A DNA stretch of 64,000 bases. Origin: UBA6770 sp965660875. Its GTDB lineage: Bacteria; Bacteroidota; Bacteroidia; Flavobacteriales_G; Salibacteraceae. Under the pieces are notes generated by a model, which saw only the letters and a program-made list of their open reading frames with translations, did not search any database and was not told where the DNA came from. Where the stretch lies: the NCBI GenBank assembly GCA_965660875.1, contig CBFIBQ010000007.1, forward strand, positions 60,236-124,235. Direction: 5' to 3'. Numbering within the stretch: position 1 is the first letter of the stretch; the number at the start of each line of letters is the position of its first letter. Position numbers and translations under genes: made by a program. Shown piece after piece: positions 24,780 to 34,240 of this stretch.

Positions 24780-27140
24780 TTATTCCTTTATAAATCGTTT
24801 GTAATCAATAATTTCAGCACCTTTTTTGGTGTACAGTAAAACAAAATACACACCAGGCTTCCAACTGGAAACATCAAGCGTTAGCTGGTCGTTGGTTTTC
24901 TCTAATGCCATTACCTCTTCACCTTTTATATTGAGTATTACAATTTCAGCAGCTGCTGTATGCTTTACCTCAATGTTTATATAATTGCTTGCTGGTACCG
25001 GAAATAAATTCAATTGGCGCTCAGTATCCGCTTCCTGTAGAGTCAAATTATTGAATATTGATTCGTTAAAGCTACTGTCGTATTCAGCTAAAACGTATTC
25101 TCCAAAAGATGCGCCTTCTATTCGAAACCCTCCTAAAGAATCGGTGGAGAGTCCGCTATTTATGCTTGCATCTTTTTGAATGGTCCATGGCTGATCTGGT
25201 TGGGGCCTGTACAATAGTACAATACTGTCTTCATTGGCTGCAACCAAGCCATAATCGGATTCATTTTTTTTCGCATTGTAAGCACCAGAAAGGGTAAATT
25301 GAGCCGAGCCTACCCCAGCAATTCTCCAATAGCGATTGATATTTACTCGAACACCTAAATCAACCGAATTGCGCAAGGAGATGTGAGGGCCTGTCCAATA
25401 AGTTTGAGCACGAACAAATGCAGAGTCTGAACTCACACTTGAAAGACTAACGCCAACATTCAATCGTTCTGAACTTATTCTATCGTTGCTTGTAACGGTT
25501 TGACTCGTCGACGTCATTGCATAATTTAACTCGTGATTTGGATTTAAGGTAGCGTAGCTCGCATCAATAGGCAACTGGAACTGAACGGTTGTAAGTGGTC
25601 CAGCAACTTCAATGGTCTTTTCAAAACGATTGAACTGTGCATCCATAAACAAGACATCCAATGGCATAGTGCTATAAAATTCCTCAGAATTTGCCTTCAG
25701 TTGCCTCACGGTTAGCTTTACTTGATACAATCCCGCTGAAGGAGTAACTTTAAAGGAGTCAATTACATAACACGGCATACCGGGTCCAAATACCCAATTA
25801 TTAAAAAACCCCGTTAAATCTTCTCCTGTAGCATTTTCTAAACCTGATTTCAATTGATAACTATTAACCGACGAAAATGCATTACTATCTAGAAATGCTT
25901 TAAAACCGGAAAAAGCTTTTTGATCACCCAGTTTCACCCTTAAATTATGGCCAACCAACGCACCTTTTCGGTAGGTATGCGTGCCATAGGTATGCACTCT
26001 AGGAACGCCTGAAATAGGCTGATATCCATCCTCTTGTTTGTGTGCTGAATTCAATACGGTGTACAAATCACTTTGCATATTATTTCGTGCGGTTTCTTCT
26101 CCATAAGCATCTTCAGCAAAGAGATATTCAGAAAACACCGCCATTCCCTCATTGATCCACATGTCTCTATCTGATGCGCAGGTTATTAAATTTCCCCACC
26201 AACTGTGTGCCAATTCGTGCATAATAGTTGTCTCTGGAGCACTCAATGGTATGGCAATATTGGTGGCATGCTCCATTGCACCTTGAGAAGTTGTGCTGTA
26301 TCCTACTCTATCCCAACGATACTTTCCATACCGCTGCTCAAATAAGCTAAAACAATCCTCTAATCGCTGCGTCTTAGATTGTATAGAAGTGATTTGATTT
26401 GGCAGTACATAAAAATCTGATGTGACAGTGGTAAACGGACCACTCAAAGTGTCTTTTAATAACACGTAGCGGCCTGAAGCTATTCCATACAAGTAAGTCG
26501 GGATTGCTTGCTGTAAATTCCAAGTTCTTTCAATTATTCTTGGATTGGTTTGGACCGTATCCACTTGTGTTAAAACACCACTGCCTACACCTACCCAACT
26601 GCCATATGTTTTTAAAGTGACGGTATAAGTTGCTCGATTGATAAAATTATCCAAGCAGGGATGCCATACCTTTCCAAGGTTGTGTGGTATCGATTCGAAG
26701 CCAACACCTAAATTGAAAATATAATTTGCGTTGTTGTACCACCCACCCCAGCGCTCACCAAAAGGGACTCCATGATAAGCTACTTTTACTTTTGTTGTAT
26801 CGCCTTTGTTCTTTGGAGCAGTAGAAATAATTAAAAACGTATCGTTGTATGTCCAATTGGTTGTTTTGCTGCCATTTATCCAAACGGAATCGACCGTCAA
26901 TTCCAACAGATCTAATTTGATTGCTTTCAATCCTTGAATTTTTGATAGCACCGTAACTTTCGCCAAGCCTACTATCTCTTTATTCACAGAGTCAGTTAAA
27001 TCCAATGCAACATCATAGTGCACGACATTAAGAGTGTCCGATCTTTTGCTCTCAGGGGTATCGAAGGTATGGTGCAAATGCTGTCCAAGCGAAGCAAAAA
27101 CTGAAACGCAAGCAAGTAATAAGAGAAAAGTCGTTCTCAT
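24780..27140 (-). CDS. M1-family metallopeptidase with T9SS sorting domain
   Basis: 786 residues from ATG 27140, which opens a clean signal peptide (MRTTFLLLLACVSVFASLGQ); the frame is open further up to 27191, but that would overlap the upstream gene. Zinc ligands H308, H312 and E331 lie in HELAHSWWGN and WINEGMAVF. The exopeptidase motif is changed to QGAMEHATN. From about residue 700 there is a T9SS type A domain with FPVPASNYINIEV and a final DYKRFIKE. It is therefore secreted to the cell surface or medium. It pairs with the shorter M1 enzyme and the TlpA-like lipoprotein in one minus-strand run. Confidence 0.9.
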   Translation of the reverse strand: MRTTFLLLLACVSVFASLGQHLHHTFDTPESKRSDTLNVVHYDVALDLTDSVNKEIVGLAKVTVLSKIQGLKAIKLDLLELTVDSVWINGSKTTNWTYNDTFLIISTAPKNKGDTTKVKVAYHGVPFGERWGGWYNNANYIFNLGVGFESIPHNLGKVWHPCLDNFINRATYTVTLKTYGSWVGVGSGVLTQVDTVQTNPRIIERTWNLQQAIPTYLYGIASGRYVLLKDTLSGPFTTVTSDFYVLPNQITSIQSKTQRLEDCFSLFEQRYGKYRWDRVGYSTTSQGAMEHATNIAIPLSAPETTIMHELAHSWWGNLITCASDRDMWINEGMAVFSEYLFAEDAYGEETARNNMQSDLYTVLNSAHKQEDGYQPISGVPRVHTYGTHTYRKGALVGHNLRVKLGDQKAFSGFKAFLDSNAFSSVNSYQLKSGLENATGEDLTGFFNNWVFGPGMPCYVIDSFKVTPSAGLYQVKLTVRQLKANSEEFYSTMPLDVLFMDAQFNRFEKTIEVAGPLTTVQFQLPIDASYATLNPNHELNYAMTSTSQTVTSNDRISSERLNVGVSLSSVSSDSAFVRAQTYWTGPHISLRNSVDLGVRVNINRYWRIAGVGSAQFTLSGAYNAKKNESDYGLVAANEDSIVLLYRPQPDQPWTIQKDASINSGLSTDSLGGFRIEGASFGEYVLAEYDSSFNESIFNNLTLQEADTERQLNLFPVPASNYINIEVKHTAAAEIVILNIKGEEVMALEKTNDQLTLDVSSWKPGVYFVLLYTKKGAEIIDYKRFIKE

Positions 27141-27180
27141 GGCTATGTTTTTTATTTGCTCAAAGAACGGAAGAAGTCTT

Positions 27181-28302
27181 CTACTCTCCAAGTATTTGCA
27201 TCAATTTCAAATCAAGAGCAGCTCCCCTTAAGTTTTTTGCGACAATTACACCCTCTTTATCTACTAAAAAACTGGCTGGAATACTGCCAATATTGTAGGT
27301 CTGTACCGCAGCTGAGTTCCATAATTTCAAATCACTCATGTGCACCCAATTTAATCCATCAGTCTCAATGGCATTTTTCCAACGGTTTTCGTCTTCGTCT
27401 AAGGAAATGCCAACCACAGTAAATCCTTTTGACTTGTACTTATCGTATGCTTTTACGATGTTGGGGTTTTCTGCCCGACAGGGTCTGCACCAACTGGCCC
27501 AAAAATCAACCAGCGTTAATTCTCCGAGTTGATTGTATAAAGTTATGGACTCGCCTTGAGGGTTTTTAAGCGTAATATCTACCATTTTGCCACCAATTTG
27601 CGCTTTTCGCCAAACTTCTATTCTGTTGACAATATCATTGTGCAAGGGAGTGCCACCAATTTTAGGGGTTAAATCTTCAGATACTTTCACAAACAAATCG
27701 AAGTCTCCCTCAGGGTCCAATTTTTGAACCGCAGATAGACTAGCTAGATAACTTGAATTTTCTTTTACAAATTCTCTGATTTTATCGCCAGTTGAGCGCT
27801 GCAATTGATCCTGTTCGGTCATTAAGGCTGCCACTTCGTTTAAATATTGATTGGCCTTTGCAATGCCTACCAAATTATTCAGTGAATCTATTTTATCGAC
27901 ATAGTTGTTCAACATGTCGTTGAGCACTTTAAGCTTTTGAGTTTCCTCACTTCCCTCAATGGCATAACTACCTTCTAGGTTCTCAACATTTGCACTAAAT
28001 AAGAGTGTATCGTTGGGTTGCAGAATTAGATTTACAAAATTGTTGTTGTTCACATAAATTCTATAGAAACCAACGGTTGGGACATCAGGGCCTATTTTAA
28101 AATTGCCTTCAGCATCTGTAATTATCGTGTCAATGGTTTGTATACTATTGGTCATCAAGGATTGAAGCAGCACAAGCTCTCCACCTTGAATTCCCTCTAA
28201 ATACCCTTCAACATAAGTTCCTGAGGGACTAATCACCTCTTTTTTATCACAACCAACTGTGATGGTTAAAGCAGCAACCGCTGCAACAATTAATTTTTTC
28301 AT
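27181..28302 (-). CDS. TlpA-like thioredoxin-fold lipoprotein with DUF4369-type N-domain
   Basis: 373 residues. A lipoprotein signal (LTITVGC, Cys about 18) is followed by a beta-rich DUF4369-like domain (GYLEGIQGGELVLLQ). A helical linker and an AhpC/TSA-thioredoxin domain from about residue 245 follow, with the redox motif W271-C-R-P-C275 in FWASWCRPCRAEN. Such lipoproteins probably reduce periplasmic disulphides; the DUF4369 domain has no known substrate. The start overlaps the end of gatB by 4 bp, giving gatB-tlpA coupling, and the M1 gene starts 40 bp downstream. Confidence 0.88.
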   Translation of the reverse strand: MKKLIVAAVAALTITVGCDKKEVISPSGTYVEGYLEGIQGGELVLLQSLMTNSIQTIDTIITDAEGNFKIGPDVPTVGFYRIYVNNNNFVNLILQPNDTLLFSANVENLEGSYAIEGSEETQKLKVLNDMLNNYVDKIDSLNNLVGIAKANQYLNEVAALMTEQDQLQRSTGDKIREFVKENSSYLASLSAVQKLDPEGDFDLFVKVSEDLTPKIGGTPLHNDIVNRIEVWRKAQIGGKMVDITLKNPQGESITLYNQLGELTLVDFWASWCRPCRAENPNIVKAYDKYKSKGFTVVGISLDEDENRWKNAIETDGLNWVHMSDLKLWNSAAVQTYNIGSIPASFLVDKEGVIVAKNLRGAALDLKLMQILGE

Positions 28303-29753
28303 TTTTCTAATTCCTCTATTAACATCGAATTTGTTTTCTTAGGGTCGGCTTTTCCGCCACTTCGTTTCATTACTTCACCCATAAATAAGCCCAGCAATCC
28401 TTTTTTGCCAGATTTGTACGCCTCGGCCTTATCCGGATAAGCAGCAATAGCAGCTTGAATATAACCAAGTAGCGCATCATTATCATCTTCTTGAATCAAG
28501 TTGTGTTCCTCGGCCAACTGAGCAGCAGATTTAACATTGTTATCCAACAGAAGCGGAAATAGTTTCTGACTTGCGATGGAGTTTGAAATTTTACCTTCTT
28601 CAATTAATTGAATCATTCCAACCAATCGTTCAGCCGAAATTGGGAACTCGCTTATGTGCAAGCCGTTTTCATTCAAATAACCCTTTACTTCGCCCATTAA
28701 CCAATTCGCACAACCTTTGTAGTTCTTTGATTTGGCAATCATTTTCTCGAAATACAAAGCAAGGTCTTTGCTGTCCGTAAGTATTTGAGCATCGTAATTA
28801 CTCAACTTAAGCTCGCCTGTGTATTTATTAAACAATTCATGAGGAAGTGGTGGCATTATTTGCTTAACCTCATCTATTTTTTCTTTTGTAACATATACCG
28901 GAAGCAAGTCCGGCTCTGGAAAGTATCTATAATCGTTTGCTTCTTCCTTACTACGCATTCCAGCTGTAGTACCACTTGACGCATCAAAACTTCGAGTTTC
29001 ATGAAAAATTTCTTGTCCTTTCTCTACACAATCAATTTGACGGTTGATTTCGTACTCAATTGCGCGCTGAACATTTCTAATGGAATTCATGTTTTTTACT
29101 TCCACCTTGGTCCCAAATTCCTTTGCACCTCGCTCTCGAACAGAAATATTCGCATCACAGCGCATACTTCCCTCTTCCATGTTTCCATCACAAATCTCTA
29201 GGTATCGAACCAGTTTACGCACTTCTGAAACGAAATTGTACGCCTCTTCTCCAGATCGGATATCCGGTTCTGTTACCATTTCCAACAGTGGAGTTCCAGC
29301 ACGATTTAAATCAATTAGTGTATTAAACGGATCTTGGTCGTGAATACTTTTCCCACTATCTTCCTCCATGTGAATGCGCGTAAGGTTCACACGTTTTTCA
29401 GTACTGTTGGCATCTTTTACCCGCACAAAACCATTATTGCAAATGGGGGTTTCGTCTTGTGTGATTTGATAACCTTTGGGCATATCAGCATAGAAATAGT
29501 TTTTTCTAGCGTATTGATTTTCCTTTCTTATGTCACACTCACAAGCCAATCCTAAAAGAATAGCAAACTGCAATTGCTTCTCATTTACTTTGGGCAAAAC
29601 ACCTGGATGGGCTAAAGTAATCGCACTGATATTGGAATTGGGCTCTGCTCCATATTCGTTTAAATCATTCGAATAGGCTTTACTATTGGTCAATAATTGC
29701 ACGTGGATTTCAAGCCCAATTACCGCTTCGTATTTCTCTTGTAAATGATACAT
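28299..29753 (-). CDS. gatB: Asp-tRNA(Asn)/Glu-tRNA(Gln) amidotransferase subunit B
   Basis: 484 residues starting MYHLQEKYEAVIGLEIHVQL. GatB signatures include GLEIHVQL, (K)NYFYADMPKGYQITQ, EDSGKSIHD, DLNRAGTPLLEMVTEPD and EGSMRCDANIS. The C-terminal YqeY-like tail domain ends SMLIEELEK. GatB binds the mischarged tRNA and phosphorylates it for transamidation with ammonia from GatA. gatA and gatC are not in this window. TAAATTTG lies upstream as a promoter candidate. Confidence 0.97.
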   Translation of the reverse strand: MYHLQEKYEAVIGLEIHVQLLTNSKAYSNDLNEYGAEPNSNISAITLAHPGVLPKVNEKQLQFAILLGLACECDIRKENQYARKNYFYADMPKGYQITQDETPICNNGFVRVKDANSTEKRVNLTRIHMEEDSGKSIHDQDPFNTLIDLNRAGTPLLEMVTEPDIRSGEEAYNFVSEVRKLVRYLEICDGNMEEGSMRCDANISVRERGAKEFGTKVEVKNMNSIRNVQRAIEYEINRQIDCVEKGQEIFHETRSFDASSGTTAGMRSKEEANDYRYFPEPDLLPVYVTKEKIDEVKQIMPPLPHELFNKYTGELKLSNYDAQILTDSKDLALYFEKMIAKSKNYKGCANWLMGEVKGYLNENGLHISEFPISAERLVGMIQLIEEGKISNSIASQKLFPLLLDNNVKSAAQLAEEHNLIQEDDNDALLGYIQAAIAAYPDKAEAYKSGKKGLLGLFMGEVMKRSGGKADPKKTNSMLIEELEK

Positions 29754-29770
29754 AGTTTCTTTTCAGCGGG

Positions 29771-29778
29771 CAAATTTA
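29771..29778 (-). promoter_or_regulatory. Candidate -7 box for gatB
   Basis: TAAATTTG on the minus strand 18 bp before the gatB ATG. TTTTG occurs 17 bp further upstream, shorter than the usual gap, so the call is tentative. Confidence 0.35.
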
Positions 29779-29812
29779 AGTAATCTCTTTGCTCTCAAAA
29801 TTCTCACCCGAC

Positions 29813-30220
29813 CTATTTCCGAAGAATTGACGCAATGTCCGGTTTAAAGTACTGATCACTTTTCATGACTTTACCATCTGCTCGATAAATCGGCCGACCA
29901 TCTTTATCTAATTTGCTCATATTGCTGCGCTGAATTTCCTCAAAAACTTCTGCAATTTTATGCTGCATTCCATGGGTTATGATGCTACCGCAGAGAATGT
30001 ATAACATATCCCCTAACGCATCTGCAACTTCTACAAGGTCTCCAGCTTGGGCGGCTTCAAGATACTCCTCGTTCTCTTCTTGCATCAATTTATGCCTGAG
30101 TTCGATTAGCTCAGGTGCAATTTCTACTGTAGGTTCATTCTGGTAAGGAACCTTAAATGCTTTGTGAAATACCGTGACGTAATCAATGGTTTTTGCCAAG
30201 CTTAATTTTTCTTCTTTCAT
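29813..30220 (-). CDS. MazG-like nucleoside triphosphate pyrophosphohydrolase
   Basis: 135 residues, all-alpha. The metal-binding pattern EExxE...ExxD is visible as QEENEEYLEAAQAG then LVEVADALGDMLYIL. Members hydrolyse (d)NTPs to monophosphates, often as house-cleaning enzymes. The C-terminal part, SNMSKLDKDGRPIYRADGKV, matches the subgroup acting like phosphoribosyl-ATP pyrophosphohydrolase-fold proteins. No partner gene in the immediate neighbourhood explains a specific substrate. Confidence 0.85.
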   Translation of the reverse strand: MKEEKLSLAKTIDYVTVFHKAFKVPYQNEPTVEIAPELIELRHKLMQEENEEYLEAAQAGDLVEVADALGDMLYILCGSIITHGMQHKIAEVFEEIQRSNMSKLDKDGRPIYRADGKVMKSDQYFKPDIASILRK

Positions 30221-30388
30221 TTTTCGTTTTTTTTAACAGCAAACGCGGCCTAAATTAGGCTGAATAAGAGCACTTTAGACCGTCCAATGCTTAACTTTAA
30301 TTAACAGCGAAAAACGCTCACAACCCTTGCTGTTACTAGAGTTTTGTACTGAACTAAAACAAGTGTTTATAATTACAACGATGAAAAA

Positions 30389-31417
30389 ATGGATTTAGAA
30401 ACGAATACAGTAGAAACAGGTTCGGGTTCGGCTGACATTAGAGCGTTGAATGAAAAAATACAAAAGGAAAGTGCTTTTGTTGACTTGCTCAATTTAGAAA
30501 TGGGGAAGGTTATTGTTGGTCAGCAGCATATGGTAGAATCTTTACTGATTGGAATGCTGAGTGACGGCCACATTTTATTAGAAGGTGTGCCCGGTTTGGC
30601 AAAAACTTTAGCTATAACTACCCTATCACAAGCAATTAGTGCAGACTTTAGCAGAATTCAGTTCACTCCAGACTTGCTCCCTGCTGACGTCTTGGGAACC
30701 ATGATTTACAGTCAAAAGAACGAGGAGTTTAGCATCAAGAAAGGACCAATTTTCGCAAACTTCGTATTGGCGGATGAAATCAATCGCGCCCCTGCTAAAG
30801 TCCAATCGGCACTCTTGGAAGCCATGCAAGAAAAGCAAGTGACTATAGGAGAAAACACCTTTGACATGCCAAAGCCTTTTTTGGTAATGGCCACGCAAAA
30901 TCCAGTTGAGCAAGAAGGTACTTACCCACTGCCTGAGGCGCAAGTTGACCGCTTTATGCTAAAAGTAGTGTTGGACTATCCAAAGAGGGAAGAAGAAAAA
31001 TTAATCATCAGAAGCAACATATCCAAACAAGGCTTTCCAAAAATAAATCCTGTAATAAGCCCGGCTGATGTTGTGAAAGTCAAAGAGATTGTCAAAGAGG
31101 TTTATTTAGACGAAAAGATAGAACAGTACATTGTCGATATTGTATATGCAACCCGAACACCAAAAGACTACGGATTAGAAGATTTCTCTAACTTGATAGA
31201 TTTTGGAGCATCACCGCGAGCAAGTATCAGCCTCGCAAAAGCAGCTAAGGCTTATGCCTTTATAAAAAGAAGAGGTTATGTAATTCCTGAGGATGTTCGT
31301 GCAGTTTGTCAAGACGTGTTGCGTCATAGAATTGGCCTGAGTTATGAAGCAGAAGCAGAAAACGTGAGCACCGTTGATATTATCACTGAAATATTAAACC
31401 GTGTAGAAATTCCATAA
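30389..31417 (+). CDS. MoxR-family AAA+ ATPase
   Basis: 342 residues. Walker A GVPGLAKT at 66-73, Walker B and MoxR insert in LADEINRAPAKVQSALLEAM, sensor 1 MATQNPVEQEGTYPLPEAQ and arginine finger DRFML. The winged/lid domain is at the C-terminus. MoxR ATPases act as chaperones that activate VWA-domain proteins. This gene starts the Bat operon, with DUF58 9 bp downstream. Upstream, 30221-30388 holds only a 13-bp palindrome GCCTAAATTAGGC at 30248-30260 and no promoter I can define. Confidence 0.95.
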   Translation: MDLETNTVETGSGSADIRALNEKIQKESAFVDLLNLEMGKVIVGQQHMVESLLIGMLSDGHILLEGVPGLAKTLAITTLSQAISADFSRIQFTPDLLPADVLGTMIYSQKNEEFSIKKGPIFANFVLADEINRAPAKVQSALLEAMQEKQVTIGENTFDMPKPFLVMATQNPVEQEGTYPLPEAQVDRFMLKVVLDYPKREEEKLIIRSNISKQGFPKINPVISPADVVKVKEIVKEVYLDEKIEQYIVDIVYATRTPKDYGLEDFSNLIDFGASPRASISLAKAAKAYAFIKRRGYVIPEDVRAVCQDVLRHRIGLSYEAEAENVSTVDIITEILNRVEIP

Positions 31418-31426
31418 ACCACGTTC

Positions 31427-32305
31427 ATGGAAACTTTTGAGTTACTCAAAAAAGTACGTAAAATCGAAATTAAGACAAAGGGCTTGTCTAATCAGCTCTT
31501 TGCCGGCGAGTACCATTCGGCATTCAAAGGATCGGGTATGGCATTTAGCGAAGTGCGCGATTATTATGCTGGGGATGAAATCCGAAAAATCGATTGGAAT
31601 GTGACCGCTCGGTTTAATAGCCCTTTCGTTAAAGTATTTGAAGAGGAACGAGAGTTAACGGTGATGCTTTTGGTGGATACCAGTGCATCAGAAATGTTTG
31701 GCACACGTACTCAGCTAAAGAAGGAGATGATCACCGAAATCTGTGCGGTGCTTTCTTTTTCAGCGATCCAAAACAACGATAAAATTGGGGTTATTTTCTT
31801 TGGAAACGAGGTAGAAAAATTTATTCCACCAAAAAAAGGAAAGTCTCATATCCTTAGAATCATTAGAGAACTTATTTCCTTTGAGCCCGAAACAAAAGGA
31901 ACCAATATAGGCGAAGCCTTGCGCTATCTTACAAACGCCATTAAAAAGAAAAGCACTGCTTTTTTAATCAGTGATTTTATAGACAATCACGACTACAATA
32001 GTGCTTTGAAAGTGGCTAATAAAAAACACGATTTAATTGGCCTCAGAATTTACGATAAGATGCAAGAGGAGCTTCCAAATGTAGGCGTCGTTCCATTTTT
32101 TGATGCTGAAAGCGAACAAACCATGTATGTAGATACTTCTAGCGATTCAGTGAGATTGAAGTATAAAGCAAAGTCGCTAGAATATCGCAGCGAATTGTTC
32201 AAGCGTTTGAAAAAAGCTGGCGTAGATTTTACCAGTATTTCTACCCAAGAAAACTATGTGGTGCCATTGATGAGTTTATTCAAAAAACGAGAGAAGAAAC
32301 GATGA
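31427..32305 (+). CDS. DUF58 (VWA-like) protein of the Bat operon
   Basis: 292 residues. The DUF58 core is RDYYAGDEIRKIDWNVTARF, followed by a VWA-like fold with LLVDTSASEMFG, whose DTSAS resembles a MIDAS site. There is no membrane segment. DUF58 proteins follow moxR genes in most bacteria and are thought to be MoxR substrates. The stop overlaps the start of the next gene by 4 bp. Confidence 0.93.
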   Translation: METFELLKKVRKIEIKTKGLSNQLFAGEYHSAFKGSGMAFSEVRDYYAGDEIRKIDWNVTARFNSPFVKVFEEERELTVMLLVDTSASEMFGTRTQLKKEMITEICAVLSFSAIQNNDKIGVIFFGNEVEKFIPPKKGKSHILRIIRELISFEPETKGTNIGEALRYLTNAIKKKSTAFLISDFIDNHDYNSALKVANKKHDLIGLRIYDKMQEELPNVGVVPFFDAESEQTMYVDTSSDSVRLKYKAKSLEYRSELFKRLKKAGVDFTSISTQENYVVPLMSLFKKREKKR

Positions 32306-33249
32306 AGTATTTCAGCATTCTTTGTTTATTCGTGTTTTCTTGGGGAATGTCCAATGCTCAAAACGTAGGGATTACGGCTACTACCGATACCAATATCATC
32401 CTTATAGGACAGCAAGTAAAAGTAACGGTATCCATAACGGCCAAAGAGAAAGACCTCCTTTCTTTCCCCATTCTTTCCGATTCTTTGGCGAGTAATGTTG
32501 AAATTGTCGATCAAACAGAATGGGATACAACTGTATCTGCCGATTTATACAACTTTTCGAAGGTAGTTTCGGTCACCAGTTGGGATTCTGGGTTTTACCC
32601 CATCCCGCCTATTCCAGCAGTTATCAACTCAGATACTTTTTCTACAGAGGCGTTTTTAATTGCTGTAGCTACCATACCCATTGACAGCACCAATGCCATT
32701 GCGGATATAAAAGGAATCGAAACTGATCCGCTAACTTGGAGAGACTATTTAGATGCCTACGGGAAATACATATTATGGATATGGCTAGCCGCCTTGCTTA
32801 TCGGACTCATTTTATTCGGGATACTTCGGTACAAAAAGAAACCTGAAGAGCATATAGAAGTGAAGCCAAGCATTCCCCCGCACATTGTAGCGCTGGGTAA
32901 ATTAAAAACTTTGGAAAGTGAAAAACTGTGGCAAAACAATCAAGTTAAGGCGTACCATGTCCAGCTATCAGAAATAATAAGAGAATACCTTGAGCATAGA
33001 TATAAAATACCCGCATTAGAGCAAACTACGGAAGTAATCATGCATTACTTGCGGTTGTCTGATATCAGTGAAGACCAGAAGATAAGTTTAAGAAAATTGC
33101 TTGCGCTGACCGACCTCGTCAAGTTTGCAAAAGAAACTCCGCTGGCCAAAGAAAATGAAGATGCTCTAAAAAGTGCATTTGAATTGGTTGAAGCAACAAA
33201 ACTTGTTACCGAAGAAAAAGAACAGGAAAAACCGGTTGAAGATGCTTGA
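32302..33249 (+). CDS. Membrane protein of the Bat operon (DUF4381-like)
   Basis: 315 residues. Signal peptide MKYFSILCLFVFSWGMSNAQ, a periplasmic Ig-like domain like that of BatD (GITATTDTNIILIGQQVKVT), one transmembrane helix (about residues 150-172, LWIWLAALLIGLILFGIL), then a cytoplasmic helical domain with YHVQLSEIIREYLEHRYKIP and TEVIMHYLRL. The cytoplasmic part matches DUF4381-type proteins found between DUF58 and BatA genes. It may anchor the MoxR-VWA complex at the membrane. It overlaps batA by 8 bp. Confidence 0.8.
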   Translation: MKYFSILCLFVFSWGMSNAQNVGITATTDTNIILIGQQVKVTVSITAKEKDLLSFPILSDSLASNVEIVDQTEWDTTVSADLYNFSKVVSVTSWDSGFYPIPPIPAVINSDTFSTEAFLIAVATIPIDSTNAIADIKGIETDPLTWRDYLDAYGKYILWIWLAALLIGLILFGILRYKKKPEEHIEVKPSIPPHIVALGKLKTLESEKLWQNNQVKAYHVQLSEIIREYLEHRYKIPALEQTTEVIMHYLRLSDISEDQKISLRKLLALTDLVKFAKETPLAKENEDALKSAFELVEATKLVTEEKEQEKPVEDA

Positions 33250-34237
33250 AGGAATTGAGTTTGCAAACAAAGAGTGGTTTTGGGCCTTGCTAATTGTGCC
33301 GGCAATACTAGGCTATCATATCTGGCAATTTAAGAATTACAAGGCAGCTATAAAGTTACCAACTCTGCATTTCTTTTCAGGAGTATCGAAGTCACCAAAA
33401 ACCTACATTTCCCAGTGGCTAATTGTACTCCGGTTATTTGCCATTTGTGCAATAATTGTTGCTTTAGCCCGACCACAGAGCTCCTCCTCCTGGCAAGATA
33501 TAAATACAGAGGGAATTGATATTATTCTAGCATTGGACATTTCAGGTAGTATGCTCGCTGAAGATTTGAAACCCAATCGTTTAGAAGCCTCTAAAAATGT
33601 AGCAGTTGATTTTATTTCCAAACGCCCTACGGATAGAATTGGCTTAGTAGTCTACTCAGGTGAAAGCTTTACGCAGTGTCCGCTCACCTCAGACCACGAT
33701 GTATTGAAAAACCTATTTGGAGACATTAAAAATGGGATGATAGAGGACGGCACTGCAATAGGTATGGGCCTTGCGAATGCGGTAAATCGCTTAAAAAACT
33801 CCGAGGCAAAGAGTAAGGTAGTAATTCTGTTAACCGATGGGTACAACACAACTGGAGCAATTCCACCTTTAACGGCAGCGGATATTGCCAAAACTTTTGG
33901 CATAAGAGTGTATACCATCGGAGTAGGAACAAATGGAAAAGCCCCCTACCCCATGCAAACTGCCTTTGGTATTCAATATCAACAAATTGATGTAAAAATC
34001 GATGAGCCGACCTTACGTCAAATAGCTGAATCCACTGATGGAAAATATTTTAGGGCTACTGATAATGAAAAATTAGCTGAAATATACTCGGCTATTGATG
34101 AACTTGAAAAGTCAAAAATTGAAGTTACTGAATACAAAAACAAAACGGAAGAATTCTTTCCGTGGTTATTGGTTGGTTTGACCCTTTTAGTAATTGAGTT
34201 TTTAATTCGAAATACGTGGTTAAGGGCCATGGTGTAA
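33242..34237 (+). CDS. batA: BatA, membrane-anchored VWA protein
   Basis: 331 residues from ATG 33242 (MLEGIEFANKEWFWALLIVP), overlapping the previous stop by 8 bp; a longer frame from 33173 would begin inside the preceding gene with hydrophilic residues. Two N-terminal transmembrane helices, a VWA domain with a complete MIDAS (LALDISGSM, then the TDG loop VVILLTDGYNTTG), and a C-terminal transmembrane helix near FFPWLLVGLTLLVIEFLI. Bat proteins were linked to aerotolerance in Bacteroides fragilis; their molecular action is still unclear. Confidence 0.93.
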   Translation: MLEGIEFANKEWFWALLIVPAILGYHIWQFKNYKAAIKLPTLHFFSGVSKSPKTYISQWLIVLRLFAICAIIVALARPQSSSSWQDINTEGIDIILALDISGSMLAEDLKPNRLEASKNVAVDFISKRPTDRIGLVVYSGESFTQCPLTSDHDVLKNLFGDIKNGMIEDGTAIGMGLANAVNRLKNSEAKSKVVILLTDGYNTTGAIPPLTAADIAKTFGIRVYTIGVGTNGKAPYPMQTAFGIQYQQIDVKIDEPTLRQIAESTDGKYFRATDNEKLAEIYSAIDELEKSKIEVTEYKNKTEEFFPWLLVGLTLLVIEFLIRNTWLRAMV

Positions 34238-34240
34238 GAT

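Noticed and set aside
30248..30260. Palindrome GCCTAAATTAGGC upstream of moxR as an operator
   Set aside because: Short, single, and far from any recognisable promoter; chance is a fair explanation.
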